Assembly (NCBI GenBank): GCA_030248195.1
Contig: JASAND010008542.1
Coordinates: 1-64,000, forward strand
Origin: Trissonchulus latispiculum
Taxonomy: Eukaryota > Nematoda > Enoplea > Enoplida > Ironidae
DNA: 64,000 nt
Reading direction: 5' to 3'
Each line of letters opens with the position of its first letter. Position 1 is the first letter of the stretch. The position numbers and the translations under genes were made by a program. The notes under the pieces were generated by a model. It was not told where the DNA came from, made no database searches, and saw only the letters and a program-made list of their open reading frames with translations. Below, piece after piece: positions 9,249 through 21,221 of the stretch.

Positions 9249-11768
9249 TTTTTCTTTTATCAGTGAATGTAATAAAATTTATTGGAATATCTTTCGAAAC
9301 CCGGCACACTTTAGAATTCGAAAATAAATTTCCGGCACAAGATGGAACCCCATTGGACATTAAATAGTGAAATATGTACTGTCAGAATGATTGCACTGTA
9401 ATGTATTGAAGATTGGCTTGAAGATAAATGCCAGAAAAACTAAGATCCTTTTCAGCCACTGCCCTCCTCCCAATATAGCGATCACTGGGACTATTCTGGA
9501 ATCTGTGGTCGCCTTTAGATATCTCGGCTCCGAAATCACCCATAATGACTCTATCACATCAGAGGTCCGTTATAGAATTGCTAGAGCCCAGGCTGCTTTC
9601 GCTGCCTTCGAAGCCAAGCTATGGAGCAAACGTGACATCTCTCTGACGGTTAAAACTAAAGTTTTTGACGCGGCGGTCATGTCGGTACTGCTATACGGGT
9701 GCGAAACCTGGCCAGTAAAAGTCGCCGATCTAAATTTACTGGCTGGTTTTGAGATGCGCTGCCTCCGTCGCATACTCAGGACTGTCTATACGGATCGAAT
9801 CACGAACGACGCAATTCGAAATCGGCTGCATCGGCAAACTATTACCAATGTCATCAAACGACGTCGTCTGACGTATTTCGGCCACGTATTGCGTATGCCG
9901 GCTGCTCGTTTCCCTAACGGAATACTTGACTTTGCCCCGCCGGCAGACTGGCGTAGGCCGAGGGGAGGTGTGCGCCAAACTTGGCTACGAGTTGTCCAGA
10001 AGGACCTCCAGGGACTGTCAAGAACCTATGGTAGACTCTGGCACGACGACTGGATTGGAATCTGCAGAATGATTGCCGCCGACAGAACACAGTGGCGCTT
10101 GGTGGTCGATGAAACCTTGGGATGAAGTTGGATACCAGCGATACATCGGACACGATGTTGCTGCCTAAGCAAGTAAGCAAGCAATTACAGTTCGGTTGTC
10201 TTAAACGGAGGGGATGGTTAATGCGAAACGGGAGTTTCGTCTTTTAAGGGGTGAGTGATGTCACGGATCAAATCTGACTGGGCTTGCCAAACAAATTAAA
10301 ATTTACTAAAATATTTCTAGCTATTGTTTAGATACTATTTAGAAACCTGAAGCCAATTTTAACACTGCGTACTGCAGCGTACGCAAAGGGAGTCTTACTG
10401 TATACTACGTACTTCATTGTGCTGCCGTTCGCAGCTATTTGAAATGTTGGTGCTTTCAAATGTAAAAGTTTGAGTTTACAGTCTGCTACCGTAAGACTTG
10501 TGGTCGTAAAACTATTGGTGGAAATGGAAAAGTTATGTAGTGGTAGTGATTGGCTGTAAAGTTTAGGTTCTGGGAAGGGCAGGAAGTGGTTCTGGGAATC
10601 ACCATACGATAGAAACTTTGACGAATGTTTCAGGAAAATCCTAAGAGTTTTTATGCTTCCACGAAAAGGCGAAAATATTTGAGAATAGATAACAAAAGAA
10701 TAGATTCAAAGGGGCCGACGCTGCTTGAAGGATTGCAGTCCCGAGTTTAGAAACCAGCAGCACCGAAAAGGCCTAAAAAAAGGGAAAGATAAGAAATTCC
10801 TGCAAAACAACAGGTGCATGGAGGGCGGGGATTGTTACCTTTAAAGTATCTGCAGTAATGGAATTCTTGAAGTTGTTACTGGTAACTTTGCTGGCTTGCC
10901 TTGATAAAGTTTGCTGTGAAAAGTAAAGGAACCGAAATAACGAACTTGTTGCCTGAATTTAGGGACTTTGCTATAGTCGAGCAAAGGCTAACGAGCGATC
11001 CACATAATATACTCAGATTTGTTGTATCAGGCTGAGGGTGCCAAACCCAAGCCCAGAGTAAACGAACGAACTAAACGATCTTGGTGTAAGGGTGTCAAAC
11101 CCAGCACCTGCCAATTCAGCGAACTTGTCCGATCCCAAGTGTAAGGGTGTCGAGCCCAGCACTGTCTACGAAACTTAACTTAACTCCACTGCGCCCGCTC
11201 CCGCTCTGCTACCAGATTCCAGGCCACCCTCTGCCTTGCCACAATTGCAAACACTACACAGCCCGCTAGCAGCCCTCATAGACAAGTTGACCACTTGATA
11301 TGACATTATATCATAGTTTATAGTGAATAGCGAATAATGAATAGATAGTGAACATGACCATAATAGTTGCTAGCCGAATAAGTTTTATGAAGAGTATATA
11401 ATGCACAAGAGTATGAAACCTCACACTTTATGCAGTGAGAGCCTAAACTATGCTCTGTTTGCAATCGACTACCACCTTCCCAAATCGAAGCCCTCTCGCT
11501 CTGCCCCTGTATTGGTATTTTTAGAGTGTTTTGTGTGTAAATATTGTGTAAATATGTGAAATTCACGTGTTGAGATTTGACCCTAAACTAGTTATTATAA
11601 CGTGTTTTAATCAGCTTTTCCAGGCGGCCTTGTTTTCCCAACCAAACTAGATAGAAACCTTTATCAAACCAAAATGTTCGAGAAGTCTTTCAAAATCAAT
11701 AGGTCTTTTCTGATTGGCTACTTAGGGGGGTGGTCTGATGTAAGAATTAAAAGTAGTCAGTCTTGAGT
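9249..11768. repeat. Right copy (R2) of the 1.74 kb direct repeat, with a LINE insertion
   Basis: Matches R1 in order and orientation. The match is interrupted only by ~770 bp at 9411-10183, absent from R1, where the flanks read GTATTG and CAATTACAG. Beyond AGTCAGTCTTGA the two copies diverge abruptly. R2 lacks the odd homopolymer-like substitutions seen in R1 at 2575-2815. Confidence 0.85.
9411..10183 (+). mobile_element. 5'-truncated LINE, C-terminal reverse-transcriptase region
   Basis: An open frame ending at 10125 encodes the region after the RT active site of a non-LTR retrotransposon: KIGLKINARKTKILF, then FRYLGSEIT, VLLYGCETW, RCLRRIL and RLTYFGHVLRM, in the usual order. The YADD core is missing, so the copy is dead on arrival. 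The 3' end is a short tandem tail (AAGCAAGTAAGCAAGC). The matching site in R1 is uninterrupted, which defines the insertion cleanly, with a few bases of target altered. Confidence 0.88.
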
Positions 11769-12289
11769 TTTTCTTTGGTGGTGAGCACTAGCAGTGGCGT
11801 TTTTATTTCAAGAGAGCTGACGTTATATGTCCCCCTCTTTTCGTGCGTTTTCTATACTTTCGTCCCTTTACCACTAGTTAACCTGGGGTTTCCTGTTTTT
11901 ATGTGCTAATTGTCTGCTTGCGATTATTTGTCCCTTACTATTATAATTATGTCTCCCCTGGTTTGGTCGTACGTACTCTTTTTGTATAATTTCATACTTG
12001 CTCACTTCATTTGGATTTTTCTGGACTTCTTTGGATTTCTTGTTGGTAGTTGGTAGAAATAATTTTTGTAACTGTAAAATTCCAGTGTGATTCGTGACGC
12101 TTTATGCTGTAACATTTCTCTGATTTTATTTTAGTTAGGTTAAAATTAATTAAATCGGGTCTCCAATTTTTTGTACTTTAGGTTTCAGTATTTATTGTTC
12201 GGTAGGTAGCTAAATATATAAAATCTGGCAGTCCTAGATTTGTTTGAGATATTGGAACCAGGTTCAAAAGGCGGGCACGCTCACTCGCC
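11769..12289. other. Spacer, no gene recognised
   Basis: AT-rich DNA between R2 and the first foldback element. I looked here on the minus strand for the missing 3' exons of the SLC46 gene and found nothing with transmembrane character. Confidence 0.4.
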
Positions 12290-12908
12290 GGGTCTTTCCC
12301 ATTATCCCCCCCCCATTGCTCCGAAGAAGCTCAATTTGACAGATTGACTTGAAATTTGGTAGGGGTAGGTTTTCGGACCTGCTGATTTCAAAAATGCAAA
12401 AATTTTAAATTTTTAAAAAAATTTTAAAAATTTTAAAATTTTAGTTTGGTAAGGGGAACCAAAACATTTTTTGAAAAAGTTTTTGCTGAAAACTTGTTTA
12501 CAGGGGTTTTCTGGGGTGCTGATCACGAATCTGAAATCGGTTTTTCGATTCAGGCTTTCGTTAGCTCAAGATAAGCTTACATCTTAAGCTTAAAACTTTA
12601 GCTTATATTAAGCTAACGAAAAGCTGAATCGAAAAACTGGTTTCAGATTCTTGATCAGCGCCCCAGAAAACCCCTGTAAACAAGTTTTCAGCAAAAAATT
12701 TTTCAAAAAATTTTTCGGTCCCCCTTGGTCCCCCCTTACCAAACTAAAATTTTAAAATTTTTAAAATTTTTTTAAAAATTTAAAATTTTTGCATTTTTGA
12801 AATCAGCAGGTCCGAAAACCTACCCCTACCAAATTTCAAGTCAATCCGTCAAATTGAGCTTCTTCGGTACTTCTTCGGAGCTATGGGGGGGGATAATGGG
12901 AAAGACCC
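12290..12908. mobile_element. Foldback element (619 bp), 8-bp target duplication
   Basis: Nearly the whole element is one imperfect palindrome centred near 12600. It begins GGGTCTTTCCCATTATCC and ends with the complement. Exact copies of CACTCGCC lie immediately outside both ends, an 8-bp target duplication. The inner part (GGGGTTTTC, then GATCACGAATCTGAAATCG and TTTTTCGATTCAGG) recurs near 49300-49520, 49790-49890 and 52895-52970, so this is a dispersed family. No coding capacity. Confidence 0.88.
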
Positions 12909-13153
12909 CACTCGCCATATGTTTGCGTGCTTAAAGCCGAACGCACAGGCACTGCGTTCGCGTAATTTGTGTCTGTTTCGAAGTTTAGAACATAAATATA
13001 GACAGGGAATTGACGTTATTCACTGGGGTCCAGTCTGTTGAGGGAGTGGGGCAGCTAGCGAGAAAAGCATACGTAGTTTTAGCATTGATAACAAAGCGAC
13101 TGCCAGCTGTCACAGTCTTATATAATATATTATGTACTCTTGAATTTACTTAC

Positions 13154-16030
13154 CGCTATTTGTTGTAGTATAGAGGAACAGAGCGATTCCAGCCACAAAT
13201 AGATACTCCCTGTACCCCCTGGATCGTTTACAGGAGAACGTAGTTCCAATATCCTTTAGTAGTGACTTCGTGCTTAACGCTCTGAAAAGTTAACGGTGTC
13301 AGTTTTGTGGTGTCGGTCGGTTAGCTAAATGCAAACCTAAAATCAATATTATTCTGTATGAATGCCATAACAGTGCTCGACACATGGGTCAAAGATTTTT
13401 AAGGCTCTTCTTATGCCGGAATAGTTGAAGCCGGAATGCTTCTACAAAATCCAAAATTCTGCTACTTCAACAATGAGAAAGAATGAAAATGTATTCAACT
13501 TTACGCCGTGTGCGTATCCAAGCCACTTGATTCGTCCAAAACGAAAAGAATGTAAAGGGCGGTCAGTGCAAGCAAGACTAAGCCAAAGCAGATTGCCCAT
13601 GCAAATGAGAAATAGTGCAGAATTAGTCCGGTAATCAAACCACCAAAAATGTATCCAAGCGAACCACAGCAGCCTACAATTGTCAGACGAAGATTTAGAG
13701 TATTCCTATCCGTCACGTGATCACTGATATATTGGTATACACTGCTGGTAAATAGAGCTGACAGTCCTGAAATAGTATATTTAACTTGAGTTCCAGGCAT
13801 ATATATTTTCAAAAATACTGAATTGGCGCACTGCGACAGAATAAAAAATCTTGGTTTTAGATTTAACAACAAAGCTAACATAACACCGTCAATGTATATA
13901 ATAAGCAGCAAAACTACTGCTGTGGCCACGATTGGACTACATAGCCCGTTGGCCGTACGATTGTTGACCTATTAATCACTAATTGGATCATTAATTTGTT
14001 CAATCATTTCAGAGTTGTCTAATTAATTTAATAGTCGAAAAATTGACATTCGTACCAGTAGATCCTAGAATGAAAGCAGCTGCGGGAAGCCAAATCAGGG
14101 ATACAGTTTGAAATACGGTCTCAATAGCAAACATGAACAGAAGACATGCTGTACCTGAAACTCTTAAAGCAAGGAAAATTTATCCCTATACAGCAAATAC
14201 AAGGAGTGCAGCAGTCCCGTAACGACTATTAATTAAAACCAAGAGTACATAATAACTAAGAGTGTGACAAGCGTCACACTCTTAGTTACTAAGCTGGGGA
14301 CATCATCTGCACGATAAAGGCCCCCCCACAAATTAGACGACAGTGACCCCCCCCCCACAAATGAGTACCTAGTACACATTTGTGTACCATCACTCGCTTG
14401 TATCTTTATGTGTTGAAGCTCGAAAGTGGCCAGCTGCTGATAGAACGTTTTTGGCTTCAACACATAAAGATACAAGCGAGTGATGGTACACAAATGTGTA
14501 CTAGGTACTCATTTGTGGGTAGGTCACTGGCGTATAATTTGTGGGGGGCGGGCCGTCATCGTGCAGATGATGTCCCCAGCTTAGTAACTAAGAGTGTGAC
14601 GCTTGTCACACTCTTAGTTATTATGTTCTCTTGTTAAAACCTATTAGTTAGAAACTAGTTAGAATAGCTTAGAACCTCTTTCATAATTGTTCGTGTTATT
14701 CAAGTTTTTGGCAATTTGGGCTTTAGAAATGCCGGTGATACTCCGTTAGGCGCACACCTTACAATTTTTCGCAATTGTCAGAAATGCTCTACTCCGGTAG
14801 GCGCACACCTTACAAAACTGAGGGTATACTGTAAAAGGCTCTACTCCGGTAGGCGCACACCTTACTAAATTGAAGGTTTACAGCAAAATGCTCTACTCCG
14901 GGAGGCGCACACCTTACAAATAGTGATTTCTTGTCGTCGTTAATATGTACTAAACTGCTGACGCAAACACGCAAACATACATACCTTAACGTGTATTAAC
15001 AAACATGAACAAGCAACGTAAACGTCTCTCCCGAGTTGAGCAAAGAACGAGTGGTGAACCTGCAAATTTATAATTAAACATCATTATAATTATAAACCAT
15101 TATAAATTTGCAGGTTCAGCCGGGTTTGCCTCCATACTCGTTCTTTGCTCAACTCGGGAGAGACGTTTACGTTGCTTGTTCATGTTTGTTAATACACGTT
15201 AAGGTATGTATGTTTGCGTGTTTGCGTCAGCAGTTTAGTACATATTAACGACGACAAGAAATCACTATTTGTAAGGTGTGCGCCTCCCGGAGTAGAGCAT
15301 TTTGCTGTAAACCTTCAATTTAGTAAGGTGTGCGCCTACCGGAGTAGAGCCTTTTACAGTATACCCTCAGTTTTGTAAGGTGTGCGCCTACCGGAGTAGA
15401 GCATTTCTGACAATTGTAAAAAATTGTAAGGTGTGCGCCTAACGGAGTATCACCGAAATGCCATATATTAAAAACTAGGCTTTTTCAATTTTTTAATACT
15501 CGAGTCTCATATAGCATACTGTCGTGCGTTACTGCAAGATATTAAATAGACACAAAGTACTGACATACAAAATACAAATTTATATTGATATTAAATTTGC
15601 AATTCTTAATAATTCTAACATCTTTATTTCCTTACATGTAGCTAAGACATAAAGCTTAGATTACAGAGCTTGGCAACCCTAAAAGGAGCATTATTCCTTG
15701 CTAGACTTGTGAGACAGACTCACCGAAAGCGCTGACGAGCATATTCAGCTTTCTGCCTCTTCGATCGCCATAGGCGCTCAGAATGAGACAAGCCGGCAGC
15801 GAGGTTATGGTCAGAGCAACATTGATGTAGATGCTCCACATCGAGGCTTCTCTTTGAATTTTGTCCTCGTATTCAGGAAACGAGCTGAGATCGTTACAGT
15901 TGACCGTTCCAGAATCCAAGTGCTGACCGCATATTTTGTAATACAATGAAGCAATGGAAACAGTGGTATAGTTGAGCCAGGCGGCAAAGTAAAGGATTGC
16001 AACTGGTTCTACAGTAATGTCTTTCCACAT
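13154..16030 (-). CDS. SLC46-type major facilitator transporter, four exons, 3' part not found
   Basis: Exons 15724-16030, 14056-14154, 13505-13766 and 13154-13281 join in consistent phases (1, 1, 2), and exon 4 ends in phase 1 at GTAAGT. The start MWKDITVEPV matches the SLC46 N terminus. Then come a cysteine-containing loop, a TM helix, GDRRGRK (major facilitator motif A after TM2), LPAAAFILGSTG (TM4), YQYISDHVTDRN, TM6 ending in FVLDES, and the linker into TM7. SLC46 proteins are proton-coupled carriers of folate, heme-related or glycopeptide cargo with 12 TM; the substrate is not inferable here. Exon 3 uses the donor GC|GTAAAG; reading through instead gives a stop two codons later and a six-TM product. 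TM8-12 were not located, so the gene is either long or truncated. Two foldback elements sit in intron 1. Confidence 0.78.
14240..14633. mobile_element. Foldback MITE, CAAGAG family (394 bp)
   Basis: Two inverted arms of ~185 bp start CAAGAGTACATAATAAC and almost meet at the centre. TTAAAAC occurs directly outside both ends (7-bp target duplication). Related elements or fragments lie at 46860-47240, 31270-31500, 23790-23870, 2480, 11408 and 40418. It sits in intron 1 of the SLC46 gene. Confidence 0.85.
14734..15454. mobile_element. Foldback element with four-fold repeated arm motif (721 bp)
   Basis: A near-perfect palindrome starting GGTGATACTCCG, with GAAATGCC duplicated at both outer edges (8 bp). 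Each arm carries four copies of CTCCGGTAGGCGCACACC (one is a GTTAGG variant) at intervals of about 50 bp, in opposite orientation in the two arms. The centre lies near 15090. Such spaced subterminal words are typical of transposase-binding arrays in hAT-like elements (inference). No ORF. Confidence 0.88.
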
Positions 16031-16908
16031 AGCAGAGATGACTACAGCATTTAAGCGAATAATTAGTCAGCTAGACTGTAAAATAGAAATGTATCCTAAG
16101 TTTGCATGCTTAACAAACTCAACGGCGACATTAAAAGGGCCATATATGAGTATAACTACAATATTGTGAACAGCACGTCACTTCGAAACTGTGACAACAA
16201 ACTGGGATGTTAAACTTTTCTTCTGCTGCTGCTTCGTCTATAAAATCTTTCATGCAACTGAATTCTGGTCTTCTTCTGCTGTATTAATGAAACTGTTCTA
16301 ACGCTAGGGTAAAATGTGTGTAAAACTCAGTGGTGCGGCAGCAAGTATTCCTGTTCCCGACTCTTGGTGAAACCAGATGTTTTTTATAATGACGTATGCT
16401 GCCAGCTATTTTCTAACACTTTTTATTGTATCACGGAATGATCCTCAAAAATTGATATTTACCTAGAGAAACTTTACTGTATATGTATACATAACTGTAT
16501 ATTTATACAGGTAACAAATGTTAAGTCTAAAAATTAAAGCAATTTTACTGCTAATGATCGTAAAGATTTAATCGCTGCTGAAAGAAAATTTCATCATTTC
16601 TTTCAAAATTGAAGTGTATCATTAATTTATTCAAAATATATTATTATATGTACCGCACTCCGCTAAAGGCAGAAGCCTGTGGGCCCAGAAAACCCATCGT
16701 CGTGGCGAAACAGAAAGCCTATGTCTAAGGTACTTGTTTTTTTCGGGTAATTTTTACGCTCACGAGTTCATTCAACCCCTTATGAAGCTTGCTATAGCAT
16801 ACACCATAACTCAGAAGGGACAACGGATTGGCATACCACCACCTTAACACTGGCTTGCACCAATGAAGAATGACTGAAAAATAACCTAACCTTGAGGTTA
16901 AGTCAAAG
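16031..16908. other. Upstream region of the SLC46 gene
   Basis: AT-rich. The promoter of the SLC46 gene should lie near 16031-16300, but no defined element is recognised and no other gene is seen. Confidence 0.35.
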
Positions 16909-17931
16909 TTAAGGTGGTGATTCCTTTTGGAGACATCAACTTTGAACCCTTATTACTCATTCATTACTTGGAGTTAAGAAGCCATTTTTATATCAGAATG
17001 GAGCTTAACATTTTCTCTTTCTATTGAATGCAATGAAACTAACTTCAGTCTTTGGAAATTATTTTCCTGGATTTTCGAAGTTCTTTAGTTTTCCAGATTT
17101 TTTGCAGACTAAAGCAAATTTTTTCGTGAGGCATCGGCTACATCATTCGATTCCACTATCAAATAGCTGGGGACCCTTTTTTAATTATCATGAAATCACT
17201 CTTCGTTATGAAGAAATAAGCTAAAATGTTTGCGCAACCTGGATTTTGCCTACTTTTCGCAACTTTAGCAAGCGGCCACTTTAGCTAGAAAGCAGCAATC
17301 GGGGCAACTAAAAAAGGGTCCCTGGGTATTTTTGTGTAAAACATGTCTAGTAAGTGAATAGGGAAATTTTTTTTTGAGCGCCTAAGTGGCAACCCTCTAG
17401 CTTGTATAGTAAATGCTCCACAATCGCTGGAAAAATTTTGGTCATGTTTTTTTCAAAAACTACATTTTTTATGATAGCAGCTCACGGGATAGAAGTTGGA
17501 AGATCATCATGCCTCGGATAATCGGCGTCGACGAGACCTTCAAATCAATACCCTTAGTTTAATTTTACGGCTTGCGTAGCTCAAGAAATTGTGGATTATT
17601 TAATTTCTGCAAAAATGACAAGTTTTCAACGCCAAAATAAGAAAATCGGCTATATCTCACACTAGAGCAGAGCTAAAAAGTTGCTTTCAAAAGCACAAAT
17701 GTAGAGCTCAACGAGATCTTTCAAATGAGTATAGTCGTAGATATGCAGTTGCTGCTCAACTGTCAGAAATTGGCGAAAACCGTCCTGCACGGAAATCTCG
17801 AAATTTTGAAGCGGGATTGCGCGGAGGGTGTTAGAACACCATATGAACTTATTTTGGAAAGTTTGATCAAATTTCATCTTGATTTGAGCCGTCATCCAAC
17901 AATATGTGCCCAAAAGGAATCACCACCTTAA
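16909..17931. mobile_element. piggyBac-like TTAA-flanked non-autonomous element
   Basis: Ends are TTAA-GGTGGTGATTCCTTTTGG and the exact complement CCAAAAGGAATCACCACC-TTAA. TTAA targets are diagnostic of the piggyBac superfamily. The ~1 kb interior has no transposase. A diverged second copy with shared interior lies at 31735-32877. Confidence 0.8.
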
Positions 17932-18489
17932 GTCACTATTCTCCAGGTATTTCGTTGCACCAATCAGGGCTAGCTTATTCTCCGGATAACCTCGAGTATA
18001 TCTTATTCCCAAACTGGCAAAAATTTAACCCTCAGTTTGATAAGGGCTAACTGAAGAATAAGAGGTAGACATCGGTTCTAACGTATAATAGTCAGGTACG
18101 TAGAATAAGTCTTGCAGACCGGAACTCATGAAAGCTAAAATTAATAATCTGGCTGTAATTCAAACGATAATAAGAGCATTGAAAATTCAGCAAAAAGTAT
18201 TCTAGTCATGGTTATTGCAATTATACTGCCAAGTCATTGTTCGGAGTAAGTTGGTTTCATCCGAAATCACAATTTTTATCCCACAAAGTATATGTGATGG
18301 GTAGGCTGAGTTTTGACTGTTTTTGGCTGTGCATTTTGATGAACCCGAAGGTCTCTGTTTTCTGTACAATATACTCTAACTGATATACTCTGACTGAATG
18401 TGAATAATTCTAGTGATTCTACTAACCTATTCTTGAGCCCTCAAATTATATTTCTCTTGCATCTTCCTTACCCTAATTTCTGGACCATT
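17932..18489. other. Spacer, no gene recognised
   Basis: AT-rich; no coding or structured signal seen. Confidence 0.35.
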
Positions 18490-18497
18490 GTCTGACC

Positions 18498-19248
18498 CAG
18501 AGCTGGAAGTGGGTCACGGGTACCCGCGGGTACCCCATCAACACGTGTGACCCGCGGGTCAGTGGTGGGTCAAAAGTGGGTCAGTCGAGGCTCAAAAAAT
18601 TTGATTTTAGCATTAAAATCTCAAAAAATTTTCGGCTTCGCCGAATTCTAACATTGACTATTTTTGTATTTTATATAGAATTTGGCCACAATTATCCCAG
18701 CATCCACAAATGGGTGTCAATATTTTGAGAAACGACAGTATTTGCCATCTAGCACTGGTGTGATGTCTCGATTTCTGTAAGCATATGGCACATGCAAAAA
18801 TATATGCAAGTTAGAACAGTATGTATACAATGTTTAAACAGATTGCAAGATTTCCCGTAACATGCTCTGACGTTTTATATGTAACAAACAATTACCACCG
18901 TCGACTCCTTCAGGATTTTCCTACTTGATCAAATTTTGTATTTGCTAATTTTCTATTTTTCTACCTTTGATTTTAATTACGAAAATTATAAAAGATTCTA
19001 TATATTCAATTCAGTTGCTTTTTATCAAGCTGCACTCTGCAGTCACGCTCAACTGTTTTAAACGCCTAAAAATCACCATTATTTTATTATTGACAAAGAT
19101 TTAGCCTTAGAGCATCTTCAATCAAAAGTGAGTCATATGGGTCAAATAATTGGCCGCGGGTCACGGGTGTGGGTCAAGTGGGTAGGGTCAAGGGTCTGTG
19201 GAAACGGGTCGGGTGCGGGTCAAAAATTTTGACCCACTTCCAGCTCTG
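18498..19248. mobile_element. hAT-like MITE with GGGTC-type repeats (751 bp)
   Basis: The ends are CAGAGCTGGAAGTGGGTCA and its complement, with GTCTGACC duplicated exactly outside (18490-18497 and 19249-19256). Just inside each end are multiple GGGTC or complementary GACCC words, including TACCCGCGGGTA. Eight-bp duplications with CAGNGNTG ends indicate the hAT superfamily. The interior is AT-rich and non-coding. Confidence 0.9.
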
Positions 19249-19256
19249 GTCTGACC

Positions 19257-21221
19257 TTCCTTTTCAACTGGATTTCAGTCGGTAAGCGTAAGTTGGAAGT
19301 CGGAGTTGTGCCAAGTTTTGAAAAAAGTCATTCATCGTGTTTCAAGAAATACGGGGAACATAGCGTTGAAACTGTTTAGTCATTGAAGTTTCTTGCGCTT
19401 TTACATGAACACGATTCTAAAGAATGTGCCAGTAATTGGTCTTTGTATTTGCTGCCTCAACTAGTTGGTAACTATTCCGTGATTAGTAATCTTTTGTATC
19501 TGTTTTGAGTGAATCTGCAGAAATCCTAAGTTGTCTGATTTGTTTGATGAACTGATACTTTGTATTGAAATTAATAGAACCCAATTTTAGTCTTGCCTTT
19601 TCTAGGGACTACTGTCTAGGTCTCGTTTAATCTTGTAATATCTTGAGCGAATGTGCACAGGAGTGATCCAATATTATTATTGAGCAATTAGTTGAAAGTT
19701 AAGCTTGGGTACCGCTCCTGATGCTAATCCAGCCAACAATTTTAGAACCTGAAGAAGAGGTTACAAAATCCGGATAGAGTAGCACTTTGAGTCGAAGCTG
19801 GAACTATTGTAATAGATACATTATTCTGTGGGTTGGAGGCATAAATCCCCTGAAATCTCCGAAGATTTAAAAACCAGTGCTATTGAAATCTTGACTTTGA
19901 CGAGAATTTAACCCTCAGCAAGCCTATTTTATTACATATATGCAATTGGATAACAGTGCCCAGCATCTTATGTTTGCTAGTAAACTCGGGGTCATCTTTA
20001 TTCTTCAACTATTCCAACTTCAACTATTGTTAAGTTGGAGGGAGGTTAACTTTACCCCTGAGCCAAGTCTTTAGTTATGCTCAAGGTTACATAGCTCTAT
20101 CCCTCAACTATTCTGATTGGTTGACAAGAAGGCGTTGTTTTTCCTATTGGACAGTTTCAGCATAAACATCAAGAATAACCTTATTCCTGAGCTCAAGCTC
20201 AGGGTTAGTTATTCTCCAACTTAGCTGGAGTATTGGAACGGAATAAAATTTATTCCTGAGCTTGAGCTCAGGTGGAAAATAGTTATCTCCGAGTTAACTC
20301 AGCAATAGCTTAGTTTGGAGCTATGTAAGTTATTCCGATTTGGTGCAAGCGGCCATTCGGCGATGCAAAAATTTCATGAGTGTAAAACAGTGTGCAGCTC
20401 CATTGCAGTGACGTTGCAGGACAGAGTGATTTGCTTTCAGACAATTGAAGTCTCAAAATCAATTTAAGTTTTCGTAGCAACAGACTACAACAAGCTAAAG
20501 TAAACTTTCTTTTCACATGACCTAGATCAACGATATCCAGAGCAAACATTCGAGCCAAACAACGAGTCAAAACTATCTTCTCCGCCAGGAGGAATGATGG
20601 AGAAAGTGAGCCAAAGACACTTGCGTTAAAACTGGCTCCGTTGAAATTTCTGATACTGTGTGAGTTAAAAGAGTAGAGTTAAACAGTTTTAACCCTGCAG
20701 GCGAGTTAAAATGAACGGTTCAACTCTTTTATTCCTGTCCCCCAAAAAAGGATTGAGTTAATTTTAACTATTATTACTAACTATTTAACTTATCTTAACT
20801 TAACTTAACTTAACCTAACTTAACTAAACTTAACTTTAACTATTTAACTAGTATAGCTCGTTGCGCGAAAAGGCCCTAAGACTTATCACACACAGAACCC
20901 GATGAATGCCTAAAAAAGCCCAACAAACCTACTCCTTCAAAGTGATCGGAATTTCCACAACCTCAGCAGAGCTACAACTTAAACGGAACAAAACTCGCAG
21001 ATACATTCACTTTATTAAAGCGTTCAGTTACGTTGGGTCTGAGTTAAGACTAGTGCTGTTCACCGAAGTTATTTAGACCAACTAGACCGGTTAGACTGCC
21101 GACTTGTGACAGATTTCCTGGTTTACTACCTTAAAAATTATCAGTTTTATTTTTGCTTGTATTTTAGATAGCCGGTCAGTCTGAACACGAATAATTGGGC
21201 TGGTAACCAACACTAGGTAGT
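19257..21221. other. Non-coding region with local palindromes
   Basis: No gene seen. Around 19975-20300, sequences such as CCTGAGCTCAAGCTCAGG and TTGAGCTCAGG are repeatedly inverted, suggesting decayed TIR elements. The interval also contains the TTAAC tract listed separately. Confidence 0.4.
20785..20846 (+). repeat. Degenerate (TTAAC)n tract
   Basis: Roughly ten near-perfect units reading CTTAACTTAACTTAAC with occasional variants. It looks like a simple pentamer microsatellite. Confidence 0.8.

Noticed and set aside
1085..11768. Standard LTR retrotransposon
   Set aside because: Direct repeats are present, but there are no gag, protease, RT, RNase H or integrase genes between them and no convincing primer-binding site.
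14233..14637. Twin 85-aa proteins on opposite strands
   Set aside because: Both are translations of the arms of a foldback MITE.
17662..17931. Overlapping ORFs on both strands near the 17.9 kb TIR
   Set aside because: They are within the piggyBac-like element and are not preserved in its second copy.
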